From a virus: a stretch of DNA of 29,803 bases. A program made the position numbers and the translations under genes. Positions 7,573-13,626 of the stretch are shown here, piece by piece. The notes beneath the pieces were generated by a model, which worked only from the letters and a program-made list of their open reading frames with translations, was not told where the DNA came from and searched no databases. The first letter of the stretch is position 1, and the number at the start of each line of letters is the position of its first letter. Where the stretch lies: the IMG/VR virus record IMGVR_UViG_3300033153_002238, positions 1 to 29,803 of that record, one strand, 5' to 3'.

Positions 7573-7799
7573 TGGACATCCGTTCAACCGTTTCTGGCGT
7601 AATCAAATACAATGTATCGCCATGCCCCGGCTGCGGGAATGATATTTCAGTCAGATTCCAGACGCACCTTGCAAACAAGTCGGCCCTTCCCGGGGATGCA
7701 GGGCAGTACAAGTGCCCGCTGTGCGGGGAGCCGATCAACTATATTCTTTCATCGCGGGCAGTTGTTGATGTGCTGCCGTACAAAAGGAGTGGGCTATGA
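7572..7799 (+). CDS. Small zinc-ribbon protein
   Basis: 75 residues starting at a TAATG overlap with the previous gene. CPGCG (about residues 18-22) and CPLCG (about 48-52) make a four-cysteine zinc ribbon. Small zinc ribbons in phage early operons often bind nucleic acid or host transcription proteins, but the partner here is unknown. Confidence 0.65.
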   Translation: MDIRSTVSGVIKYNVSPCPGCGNDISVRFQTHLANKSALPGDAGQYKCPLCGEPINYILSSRAVVDVLPYKRSGL

Positions 7800-8071
7800 A
7801 AAACCCTCCCCAGTTCCCAAGGCGTTGCCGGTTTGTATATGCCGCTCTCTGCGGGCAACTTGGATCAACACCATTCACGATAACGCACGGAGCATGGAGA
7901 AACGTTGACATTGTAGTGATCACCGGAAGGAGTTCGTCAGACCGGAAATTACGTGAGTTGATTAACGCTGTTCCCGGCCTCGTGGACTTCAGGTGGATCA
8001 AAGGCGATGACGGTACGAGGTTCAAGGTGTTTTGGATTAACAAGGACTACAAGGAGGATGACCATGGTTAA
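7796..8071 (+). CDS. Hypothetical early protein
   Basis: 91 residues, ATGA overlap with the zinc-ribbon gene upstream. Mixed alpha/beta-looking sequence with a hydrophobic strand NVDIVVITGR near residue 36 and a basic, acidic-tailed C-terminus. No family recognised. Confidence 0.58.
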   Translation: MKNPPQFPRRCRFVYAALCGQLGSTPFTITHGAWRNVDIVVITGRSSSDRKLRELINAVPGLVDFRWIKGDDGTRFKVFWINKDYKEDDHG

Positions 8072-8267
8072 CTGCCCGGGCTTTGAACCGTCACCGATTC
8101 AATCACTTGCCTGCGATGGTGACAACACTCAATGCGCCAAGTGCAAGCACCGCAACGACCCCTACTGTAAGCCAATCGGGCTGTCACGTTTCGATGACCG
8201 GACACCGATTGAAGACCGCTATCCTGCGGATTGTACTGATACACATAGCCCTGATTATGAGGGCTAG
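8064..8267 (+). CDS. Small cysteine-rich protein
   Basis: 67 residues. ATG 8064 overlaps the previous gene by 8 bases and follows AAGGAGGATG. Cysteines at about 4, 17, 24, 27, 35 and 57 include a CAKCKH pair, so a zinc site is likely. No family recognised. Confidence 0.55.
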   Translation: MVNCPGFEPSPIQSLACDGDNTQCAKCKHRNDPYCKPIGLSRFDDRTPIEDRYPADCTDTHSPDYEG

Positions 8268-8278
8268 AAAGGAATACC

Positions 8279-8485
8279 ATGGTGAAACAACCACTTGAGC
8301 GAGAGTTTTATTCCATTACTGAATTCATTGAACTCACCGGCCTGTCCCGGCAGGGTGTCTGGATGGCGGTTAAAGAGGGCCGCATCAAGTCATCCAGGGT
8401 TGGAAGGAAGTACCTTATCCATCGGAGTGTTTTGGACGAGGTGAAAGTTAACGGCATTGGTGAAAAAGGCATTGCCAAAGATTGA
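8279..8485 (+). CDS. Excisionase-like / MerR-type helix-turn-helix protein
   Basis: 68 residues, nearly all one winged-helix DNA-binding domain: YSITEFIELTGLSRQGVWMA (helix-turn-helix) followed by KEGRIKSSRVGRKYLIHRSVLDE, the wing and final helix of the HTH_17/excisionase family. AAAGGAA precedes the ATG. Members serve as excisionases, small-terminase-like proteins or transcription regulators. Because there is no integrase in the window, a regulator or origin-related role next to the replication genes is as likely as excision. Confidence 0.72.
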   Translation: MVKQPLEREFYSITEFIELTGLSRQGVWMAVKEGRIKSSRVGRKYLIHRSVLDEVKVNGIGEKGIAKD

Positions 8486-8515
8486 TAGGTAGGATAGAGT
8501 GGTCTTTCTGCCTTG

Positions 8516-8580
8516 CCGGGTAAGCTCCGGAACCAATGGGCAGATTGGCCGGGCGGGGGTTTCTCCAGGTACCCCCGCCC
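8516..8580 (+). promoter_or_regulatory. Structured leader of the replication gene (three hairpins)
   Basis: Three inverted repeats follow one another: CCGG/CCGG (8516-8519, 8527-8530), CCAAT/ATTGG (8533-8537, 8544-8548), and a perfect 10-bp pair GGGCGGGGGT/ACCCCCGCCC (8551-8560, 8571-8580; 10-base loop). No T-run follows the last, so a simple terminator is unlikely. It ends 9 bases before the GGAGG of the initiator gene and could limit its expression. Confidence 0.5.
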
Positions 8581-8600
8581 ACAAACCTTGGAGGCTTAGA

Positions 8601-9368
8601 TTGCAGTTCTTCCGTATACAAAAATGGGGCAAGTTTCAACACTACGACAAGCCCCGACCGCCTTGGATTAAAATCTACACGTCCATCAATGATTCAGATA
8701 CAGACTGGCGGTGCCTGCTTGACCATGAGCTAGGCCAGTTGATGCGCCTGTCTGCTTATGCCGCGCTGCATGAAAACACACTGCCGCTCAACGCAGAATA
8801 CCTTGAAGCAGACCTTGAACTAGACCAGAAGTTAGACCTTGGCAAGTTCGCTAAGTTGGGGATTATTAAGGTATTTCCAGACAAGTCTAGTTGTTTGTCT
8901 AGAGAAAAGTCTAGAGTTTTGTCTAGGAAATCGCCTAAGAAAAAAAAGGCTCTCCTAGATCAGAGTTCAGAGTTCAGAGTATCAGAGGGTAGAGATCAGA
9001 GTAAGAAGAAAGAATCTATGTCGGGCAAGCCCTCCGGTGATGGCCTCAAAAATAAATTAAAACAGGATGCTGCAGAAGTTCTGGAGTACTTAAACCAAGC
9101 TACGGGCAGAGCATTTTTAAAGACTGGCAATATTGTGGCCTGCCTAAAGCGGGAGAAGTGCGGAATTGTAGACTGCAAGCTGGTGATTGATCATAAGATC
9201 AAGGAATGGGGCAGTGACCCTGAAATGATCAAGCACCTTGACGCCACAACCCCATGGAGGAAAGCGCACTTCTCTGACTATCTGGACCAAGCAAGAGCCG
9301 GAGAAGCAACCACGGGTCACGATAGCAAGTCAGCCAGAGATGCAAGAATCTCAAGACTAAAGGACTAG
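8601..9368 (+). CDS. Phage replication initiator / replisome organiser
   Basis: Probable origin-binding protein that recruits the helicase loader. I start at TTG 8601 because GGAGG sits 6 bases before it at 8590-8594; the longer frame from ATG 8499 would translate the hairpin leader. N-terminal region: FRIQKWGKFQHY...PPWIKIYTSIN, then a winged-helix-like domain to about residue 95. The middle (about 95-140) is Ser/Lys-rich and disordered, and its DNA carries the iterons. C-terminal region: VLEYLNQATGRAF...IDHKIKEW...TPWRKAHFSDYLDQA, the pattern of the conserved phage C-terminal domain (Phg_2220_C type). 255 residues. The loader-like gene follows by 2 bases. The family is inferred from pattern. 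Confidence 0.75.
   Translation: MQFFRIQKWGKFQHYDKPRPPWIKIYTSINDSDTDWRCLLDHELGQLMRLSAYAALHENTLPLNAEYLEADLELDQKLDLGKFAKLGIIKVFPDKSSCLSREKSRVLSRKSPKKKKALLDQSSEFRVSEGRDQSKKKESMSGKPSGDGLKNKLKQDAAEVLEYLNQATGRAFLKTGNIVACLKREKCGIVDCKLVIDHKIKEWGSDPEMIKHLDATTPWRKAHFSDYLDQARAGEATTGHDSKSARDARISRLKD
8885..8938 (+). repeat. 12-bp iterons inside the initiator gene; candidate replication origin
   Basis: GTCTAG occurs at 8885, 8897, 8909 and 8921, exactly 12 bases apart, with a weaker GCCTAA at 8933 in the same register. A run of seven A (8940-8946) follows. At protein level the repeat is four codons, giving LSRE-KSRV-LSRK. Iterons inside the initiator gene next to an A-rich tract are the arrangement of the lambda O/ori region. 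Confidence 0.6.
8960..9001 (+). repeat. Second direct-repeat set next to the iterons
   Basis: CAGAGT starts at 8960, 8967, 8974 and 8996, with CAGAGG at 8982; the first three are exactly 7 bases apart. They lie just beyond the A-rich tract following the GTCTAG iterons and in the same linker-coding part of the initiator gene. Confidence 0.55.
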
Positions 9369-9370
9369 AA

Positions 9371-9787
9371 ATGAACAAGCACGAATATGACCTAGAGTAC
9401 ACAAACCTGGCTAATTATTTCCAAGCAAGGGACAACCCAGCAAAGTATGACTTGTGGTGGGACAGGATGAAACACCTTTCAATAACTGCATTTAGAAAAG
9501 CCTGTACCATTTGTATTGAAAATGGCAGGTACTTCCCAACGCTTGGAGAAATCAAAAGGCTGGCGTACGACAACAGGCTGCAAAGCGAAATTTACACCAA
9601 CGAGAAAGACCAACTTAAAATCAGCGAATCAGAGGCGGCAATGGGGAAAGAGCTGTTTCCGCTGTTCCTTGATTACCTGAATAAAAAAACATCCAGACCA
9701 GAATGGATAGAACAGATGAAATATTTTGCAGACAAGCACGGGCATGGAGAAGTAATGAGAAGGAGCATCCATGAACATCTTGGATAA
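9371..9787 (+). CDS. Helicase-loader-like protein (G39P-type)
   Basis: 138 residues. The N-terminal half has the pattern of phage helicase loaders/inhibitors like SPP1 G39P: YDLWWDRMKHLSITAFRKAC...NGRYFPTLGEIKRLA, with the conserved FPxxxEI element near residues 54-60. The C-terminal half is helical and basic. It starts two bases after the initiator gene, the normal initiator-loader order. No replicative helicase is encoded in the window, so it would load the host helicase. Family call by pattern only. Confidence 0.6.
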   Translation: MNKHEYDLEYTNLANYFQARDNPAKYDLWWDRMKHLSITAFRKACTICIENGRYFPTLGEIKRLAYDNRLQSEIYTNEKDQLKISESEAAMGKELFPLFLDYLNKKTSRPEWIEQMKYFADKHGHGEVMRRSIHEHLG

Positions 9788-9944
9788 GATCGCCCAAATA
9801 TTCATGCAACACTGCCCCGGTCGCATCGGGTTAAACGATCACCCACTAACCAGACCAAGGCCACAAGTTAGAGAGAAGATCGCTCAGAGGCGAAGCCAGG
9901 GGCTTTCTCTGGTTCCACCGATTACCAAGGAGAATGATCAGTGA
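9771..9944 (+). CDS. Small basic hypothetical protein
   Basis: 57 residues found by reading the region after the loader gene. ATG 9771 has AGAAGGAGC just before it and overlaps the loader's 3' end by 17 bases; its TGA overlaps the next GTG start. Basic (PLTRPRPQVREKIAQRRSQG), no membrane segment, no family recognised. Without it the interval 9788-9940 would be empty, which is unusual for this dense operon. Confidence 0.5.
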   Translation: MNILDKIAQIFMQHCPGRIGLNDHPLTRPRPQVREKIAQRRSQGLSLVPPITKENDQ

Positions 9945-10135
9945 GCATACAAAAGTACCGAGTCTGCGACAGATGTCATTGCGAAGTTAAGTCAGACGTC
10001 ACCGAGAGAGACGGGCTTCCAGACGGATGGCGGCAGCTTGTCATTGACAAGAAGGACAAAAGGGATCTTTGCGGGGATTGTTTTGATGACTTCAAGGTCT
10101 TCTTAAAAAGACCAGAGGCCGGGAGTGAATCATGA
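9941..10135 (+). CDS. Small four-cysteine zinc protein
   Basis: 64 residues from a GTG overlapping the previous TGA, after TACCAAGGAGAA (9923-9934). CDRCHC near residues 9-14 and CGDC near 44-47 form a likely zinc ribbon. It ends in an ATGA overlap with the next gene. Function unknown. Confidence 0.6.
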   Translation: MSIQKYRVCDRCHCEVKSDVTERDGLPDGWRQLVIDKKDKRDLCGDCFDDFKVFLKRPEAGSES

Positions 10136-10407
10136 CCGACAAAACCAAATCAGAAGTCCTTGAGGATGTATCCCTTGAGGTTGCCGGGCTTATTTCCGTG
10201 GTCATGGACGAACACCAGAAGGGGCGGATTCACAAGTTTGCTGCCATTGTTGAGATCAAGAGCCCGATCATCACACCGGGCAAGCAGAAGAAAAAGACGC
10301 AGCTTGTCGGAGTTATGGTGCCTATTGAACTGGCGCTGAAGATGAACCAAGCAGCTTTTGAGGTGTTCATGGACAGGGAAAGGGGCGCCGGGAATGTCGA
10401 AGGGTGA
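10132..10407 (+). CDS. Hypothetical early protein
   Basis: 91 residues, ATGA overlap upstream and 14-base overlap downstream with the HNH-type gene. Charged, with a beta-rich centre (KFAAIVEIKSPIITPG, QLVGVMVPIELALKM). No family recognised. Confidence 0.58.
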   Translation: MTDKTKSEVLEDVSLEVAGLISVVMDEHQKGRIHKFAAIVEIKSPIITPGKQKKKTQLVGVMVPIELALKMNQAAFEVFMDRERGAGNVEG

Positions 10408-10708
10408 AGAGTACAAAGCATGGGTTCGAAGGCAGCCGTGCTCTCACTGCCCAACTGATCAGCGGATTGAGGCGCACCACCTATCCGGGGACATGAACCA
10501 GAGCGGCATGAGAATGAAGCCGTCTGATTTCCTGACTCTCCCGTTGTGTTGCGTCTGTCATAGGAAGTTCCACGACTCCGACCGGCGGGAGTGGAAGACA
10601 TACGATGAGCGGATCCAGGCCCAGAGGCAATGGTTGCTCAGGACTTTGATCAAGGCAATAGAGCAGGGAGTGCTTGTGGCTGGGGATATACCGGGGCCGA
10701 TATGGTAA
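10394..10708 (+). CDS. HNH-type protein, YbcO/DUF968-like
   Basis: 104 residues. PCSHC (about residues 16-20), EAHHLSGDMNQSG (about 28-40), KPSDFLTLPLC-VCHRKFHD: paired cysteines, a His-His motif and CxxCHxxxH arranged like the zinc-bound beta-beta-alpha-metal fold of lambdoid YbcO and DUF968 proteins. Relatives are small nucleases found near recombination genes (YbcO, RusA, NinG neighbourhoods). I choose ATG 10394; the frame extends to 10358 but then overlaps the previous gene heavily. A Holliday junction or recombination nuclease role is inferred. Confidence 0.65.
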   Translation: MSKGEEYKAWVRRQPCSHCPTDQRIEAHHLSGDMNQSGMRMKPSDFLTLPLCCVCHRKFHDSDRREWKTYDERIQAQRQWLLRTLIKAIEQGVLVAGDIPGPIW

Positions 10709-10923
10709 ACGAGAAGACAGCGAAAGCCGTGATTGAGCTCCTTGTGTTCACTGGCCGGTGCTCCCCGCTTGACATTGGGGTCTGTGTTTTGGGCGAACCG
10801 GACGGCAAAAGAGCCTGGAATATTCTCAACGCCATGCGGGCTGAGGGGTATGTGTCCAAGGTCTGCTACGGTACATACACCGGCAGGAAAGGAGTTGCTG
10901 CGGCACAAATAAAGTTTTGGTAA
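10702..10923 (+). CDS. Small winged-helix-like protein
   Basis: 73 residues, ATG 10702 overlapping the previous stop. KAVIELLVFTGRCSPLDIG...NILNAMRAEGYVSKVCYGTYTGRKG reads as a helix-turn-helix followed by a wing, typical of small phage regulators, but no named family is certain. Confidence 0.55.
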   Translation: MVNEKTAKAVIELLVFTGRCSPLDIGVCVLGEPDGKRAWNILNAMRAEGYVSKVCYGTYTGRKGVAAAQIKFW

Positions 10924-10956
10924 TTATGTAAACCTTTTAACTGCAGGAGGATTAAG

Positions 10957-11235
10957 ATGGGAAACGAAACAAGGGTTGGCAAAGAAGCTTATCTGGGCAA
11001 GGTATTCCGTGATGTTGTTACGGGGTTCACGGGCACGGCGGTCGGCTACTTCAGCTGGATGACAGGATGCGACACTGCTCAACTTCAGCCGAAAGTTGAC
11101 AAAGACGGCAAGGATGTGGCAGCCGGTAACTTTGACATCAACCGACTTGAAGAGGTTAATGGCGAAGATGTTGAGGTTAACACGAGTGAGGTGAAGGGCG
11201 GGCCGCACGACTGCCCAACACAAAACCATATTTAG
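10957..11235 (+). CDS. Conserved phage hypothetical protein
   Basis: 92 residues after GCAGGAGGATTAAG. The block YLGKVFRDVVTGFTGTAVGYFSWMTGCDTAQLQPKV then FDINRLEEV is a pattern I recall from uncharacterised phage proteins (a small beta-rich fold), but I cannot name the family. It ends the second early block; a promoter begins 3 bases after its stop. Confidence 0.62.
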   Translation: MGNETRVGKEAYLGKVFRDVVTGFTGTAVGYFSWMTGCDTAQLQPKVDKDGKDVAAGNFDINRLEEVNGEDVEVNTSEVKGGPHDCPTQNHI

Positions 11236-11238
11236 CTG

Positions 11239-11267
11239 TTGACAACTGTTAAACAATGTTAGATATT
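11239..11267 (+). promoter_or_regulatory. Early promoter, shared-motif copy 2
   Basis: TTGACA at 11239-11244 and GATATT at 11262-11267 (17-base spacer) or TAGATA at 11260-11265 (15-base). It shares CTGTTGACAA-TGTT--ACA-TGTTAGAT with the 6594 promoter, arguing for a common regulator or polymerase recognition. Confidence 0.55.
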
Positions 11268-11275
11268 GTAGTGGC

Positions 11276-11400
11276 TTCCGTGGTGATACGGAATTGAACG
11301 TACACCAAACTTGTTCAACCGGAGGTCATGAAATGTATCGCCGTTAAAAGCGGAAACGTCCGGCGGGTCGGGAACAATTCGAGTGCTACGAACCCCGGCC
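11276..11400 (+). promoter_or_regulatory. Structured mRNA leader before the 11425 gene
   Basis: Downstream of the 11239 promoter are TTCCGT/ACGGAA (11276-11281, 11288-11293), CGCCG/CGGCG (11339-11343, 11361-11365), and a stem GGTCGGG/CCCGGCC (11366-11372, 11394-11400; one G-U) topped by TTCG/CGAA (11378-11381, 11389-11392). A possible 34-codon leader ORF (ATG 11328 to TGA 11432) crosses it, with GGAGG only 2 bases before its ATG. This accounts for most of the gene-free 11236-11424. Confidence 0.42.
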
Positions 11401-11424
11401 TGCTGGGTAACCAAGGAGAAAACG

Positions 11425-11613
11425 ATGACTGATCAAGACGAACCAACCGCCATGCGCCAGTCAATCACCCCCGAGAACAAAGCAGAACTATCCCTGATCC
11501 AGCGGCTTGAGCTGGCTGTCGAGAAGTCGGACGGGTTTACCAATGCCATTCTCAGCGTGGAGGACGTTCGCTTGGTTATTGGCATTCTGTCTGGAGGTTC
11601 TGCCGATGACTGA
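11425..11613 (+). CDS. Small acidic hypothetical protein
   Basis: 62 residues from ATG 11425 behind AACCAAGGAGAAAACG. Acidic, helical (IQRLELAVEKSDGFTNAILS). No family recognised. It is the first gene of the third early block. Confidence 0.58.
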   Translation: MTDQDEPTAMRQSITPENKAELSLIQRLELAVEKSDGFTNAILSVEDVRLVIGILSGGSADD

Positions 11614-11854
11614 CGAAAGCACCCTGTTTGAGAAATGGACACCAGTCCCCAATACAGGACTTTTGCTTACCGGCGACACAATCAGAACATTATCCAGGGA
11701 GGGCGTCATGATCTACGGTGTTGCTGAATATGTCACCAGCCAAGCACTTCACTTGCGTGTATCGAAGTACAATGGCACACGGTACGACCCCGGGGAATTG
11801 GTAACTTTCAACCGCTATGACTTGAGGCGAAGGAAGATTGAGGTGCTGAAATGA
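11606..11854 (+). CDS. Hypothetical early protein
   Basis: 82 residues, ATG 11606 with GGAGGTTC upstream, overlapping the previous gene by 8 bases and the next by ATGA. Beta-rich, basic C-terminus (YDLRRRKIEVLK). No family recognised. Confidence 0.55.
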   Translation: MTDESTLFEKWTPVPNTGLLLTGDTIRTLSREGVMIYGVAEYVTSQALHLRVSKYNGTRYDPGELVTFNRYDLRRRKIEVLK

Positions 11855-12213
11855 GTGAATTGAATAGATATGAATTCGACACGCATTACGGAACGGTTTC
11901 ACAATCAGAACACGGGCCATGGGTAGACGCCCCCGACGCCCTCGCTATAGAGCAGGAGTGTGATGCCCTGAAGGCGGAGGCTGTTGAGCGAGAGAAAGAA
12001 TTTAAGCGACAGGCCGACTTTTTGAAGTGGGTCTATCAAGCGGCATGGCCGTTTGCAATGGCCTGCTGGGAATCAGGATGTGACCATCCGGCAAGTGGAT
12101 TCTGGACCATTGACCAGATATTCTCAGACGGCGGGCCACCATCGGACATGGAAGATATCGACTTGGAGTTCAAGGAAATGTTTGCAGAGCCAGAAGAAGG
12201 GAGCAAGCCATGA
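11851..12213 (+). CDS. Hypothetical early protein with coiled-coil segment
   Basis: 120 residues, strongly acidic. Residues 29-58 are a charged helix likely to coil; an aromatic WVYQAAWPFAMACWES block follows. ATGA overlaps on both sides. No family recognised. Confidence 0.58.
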   Translation: MSELNRYEFDTHYGTVSQSEHGPWVDAPDALAIEQECDALKAEAVEREKEFKRQADFLKWVYQAAWPFAMACWESGCDHPASGFWTIDQIFSDGGPPSDMEDIDLEFKEMFAEPEEGSKP

Positions 12214-12764
12214 GTGAAGAACTGAAGCGCTGGGCATGGACCAAGAGCGGGATGCTGTCCGAGGTTGGCCAGACGCCTGATGCTAAATATGCGTGGACAA
12301 AGTTCACCACCGCCCGCCAGTCCATCGAGAGGCTGGAGGGGGAGAACCTGGAACTCAGGCAGGACAAGCTGAAGGTCGCCGAGGAACAGTACGAGAACGT
12401 CAAGAAATTTGTTGATCTCGCCACCGAAGACACAAAACTGCTACTGAAAGAATCAATGGATCGCGAGGTTGTGCTTGAGGGGCGGCTGGAGGCGGTGAAG
12501 GTCTTAGTCGATGATCGCAAGAAAGTAACTCACATTGGATCTTGTGCATTTTACACAATGGACTTTCAGACAGCCGATCGAATCCTCTCCGACACCCGTC
12601 CAGCCTTGGCTGTTGTGGAGGGGCTTGTATTTGCTGACAAGTTCTTGAAGGGGTCTTACTTCAACTATGACAGACTTGCTGTTTGGAGGGCAAGCGCCTG
12701 TGAGCATCCAGACTACAAGCTCGTCAAGGTGATAGTGCTACATGGAGGTGACTCCCATGATTAA
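12210..12764 (+). CDS. Coiled-coil hypothetical protein
   Basis: 184 residues. Residues about 30-100 form a long heptad-like helix (RLEGENLELRQDKLKVAEEQ and on). The last 80 residues are a mixed domain with two cysteines. The coiled coil suggests self-assembly. No known family recognised; ATGA overlap upstream. Confidence 0.58.
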   Translation: MSEELKRWAWTKSGMLSEVGQTPDAKYAWTKFTTARQSIERLEGENLELRQDKLKVAEEQYENVKKFVDLATEDTKLLLKESMDREVVLEGRLEAVKVLVDDRKKVTHIGSCAFYTMDFQTADRILSDTRPALAVVEGLVFADKFLKGSYFNYDRLAVWRASACEHPDYKLVKVIVLHGGDSHD

Positions 12765-12996
12765 CCCGCCACTCACCAAGGAAGAGGCGAGGGGGCGGAG
12801 GTATGGTTTCAACAGCCCTAACGGGGTGCCTTATATTGAAAGCCTCTGTGCTTATGCTGTTCGCCCAACGTATTTTGGGGACGGGAAATACCAATGCTCC
12901 CGCAAACCCGGACACGGCCCAGACAAACTGTACTGCAAGCAGCACGCTAGGATGGTGGGTAGACCACTCCCAGAGCCACCCGGAAAGGAAACGTGA
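12757..12996 (+). CDS. Small Cys/His protein
   Basis: 79 residues; I use ATG 12757 with GGAGGTGA before it, not the in-frame ATG 12742. Cysteines and histidine in ESLCAY...QCSRKPGHGPDKLYCKQHA resemble a small metal-binding module common in phage early proteins. Function unknown. Confidence 0.55.
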   Translation: MINPPLTKEEARGRRYGFNSPNGVPYIESLCAYAVRPTYFGDGKYQCSRKPGHGPDKLYCKQHARMVGRPLPEPPGKET

Positions 12997-13079
12997 TGAC
13001 CCCCTACGCATACCTTGGACTGGCATTTCTGCTGGCCCGTATCATTTGGATCTTCACTACGGAGGAGCTGCGACCATGA
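12996..13079 (+). CDS. Tiny membrane protein
   Basis: 27 residues (MTPYAYLGLAFLLARIIWIF then TTEELRP). One membrane helix with an acidic tail. It starts at a TGATG overlap with the previous gene, and its stop overlaps the next start. Supported mainly by coupling and hydrophobicity. Confidence 0.42.
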   Translation: MTPYAYLGLAFLLARIIWIFTTEELRP

Positions 13080-13174
13080 ACATCCTACCGCTGATCAAGG
13101 CAATCATAATCTGGATTTTGATAAATATGCCGCTCGACTCAGGGCCGGATATCTTCTGGTGGTTGAGGAAGTAG
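13076..13174 (+). CDS. Tiny membrane protein
   Basis: 32 residues (LPLIKAIIIWILINMPLDSG then PDIFWWLRK). One membrane helix, then an aromatic, basic tail. ATG 13076 follows CGGAGGAGC and overlaps the previous TGA (ATGA). It forms a pair with the 27-residue gene just upstream. Confidence 0.42.
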   Translation: MNILPLIKAIIIWILINMPLDSGPDIFWWLRK

Positions 13175-13193
13175 TCATTGAACAAGGAGAAGG

Positions 13194-13394
13194 ATGATGG
13201 ACACAAGAACAGGACAAATCTTCACAGACGAAGAAGTGCGCGAGATGAACGAGGAAGACCTTGCGTACATGAAGAGAATGGAGCGTCCGCCAACCGTGCG
13301 GCAAATCACCAGAAAGGTCATTGACAAGTACGATCCCTGTCCCTGCGGCAGCGGCAAGAAATTCAAATGGTGTTGCTGGACAGGTGGCAAATGA
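13194..13394 (+). CDS. SEC-C motif protein
   Basis: 66 residues. The C-terminus DPCPCGSGKKFKWCC (Cys49, 51, 60, 61) is a textbook SEC-C zinc-binding motif, known from the SecA C-terminus, where it binds SecB, and from many small accessory proteins. The N-terminal part is acidic and helical. Start ATG 13194 or 13197 after AAGGAGAAGG. A role in binding ribosomes or exported proteins is only suggested by the motif. Confidence 0.72.
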   Translation: MMDTRTGQIFTDEEVREMNEEDLAYMKRMERPPTVRQITRKVIDKYDPCPCGSGKKFKWCCWTGGK

Positions 13395-13438
13395 CCGACT
13401 TCAACGCAACCACCGGGGAATGGAAGGAGAGGAAATGA
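13391..13438 (+). CDS. Possible 15-residue coupling peptide
   Basis: ATG 13391 overlaps the SEC-C gene stop (ATGA), and its own TGA overlaps the next gene's ATG at 13435. It may only keep ribosomes moving between genes; coding value is uncertain. Confidence 0.25.
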   Translation: MTDFNATTGEWKERK

Positions 13439-13626
13439 CAATCAAGGAAGCTGCCATCGTAACCGCATACACGGGCATTACAATCGGTGACTTTAGCGAG
13501 GCGCATAAGTACATTGAGGAGATCATGGGCCGCCCAGTCTGGACACATGAGATGGCCGACAAGGCAACATGGGCATTGATCAAAGAAAAAGCCAAGGCAG
13601 ACTTTATTTCTATGGAGGTAGTTTGA
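13435..13626 (+). CDS. DUF7736-like small protein
   Basis: 63 residues. MTIKEAAIVTAYTGITIGDF, then IEEIMGRPVWTHEM and a KAKADFISM end, match a pattern that recurs in small phage proteins (DUF7736, from memory). Start chosen at 13435 behind GGAAGGAGAGGAA. Function unknown in the family. Confidence 0.65.
   Translation: MTIKEAAIVTAYTGITIGDFSEAHKYIEEIMGRPVWTHEMADKATWALIKEKAKADFISMEVV

Noticed and set aside
8499-8600. 34-codon N-terminal extension of the initiator from ATG 8499
   Set aside because: It would translate three hairpins, and the following TTG has a far better ribosome binding site.
8885-9001. CRISPR-like array
   Set aside because: Repeats are 6-7 bases at 7- or 12-base spacing inside a coding gene; there are no spacers of CRISPR length.
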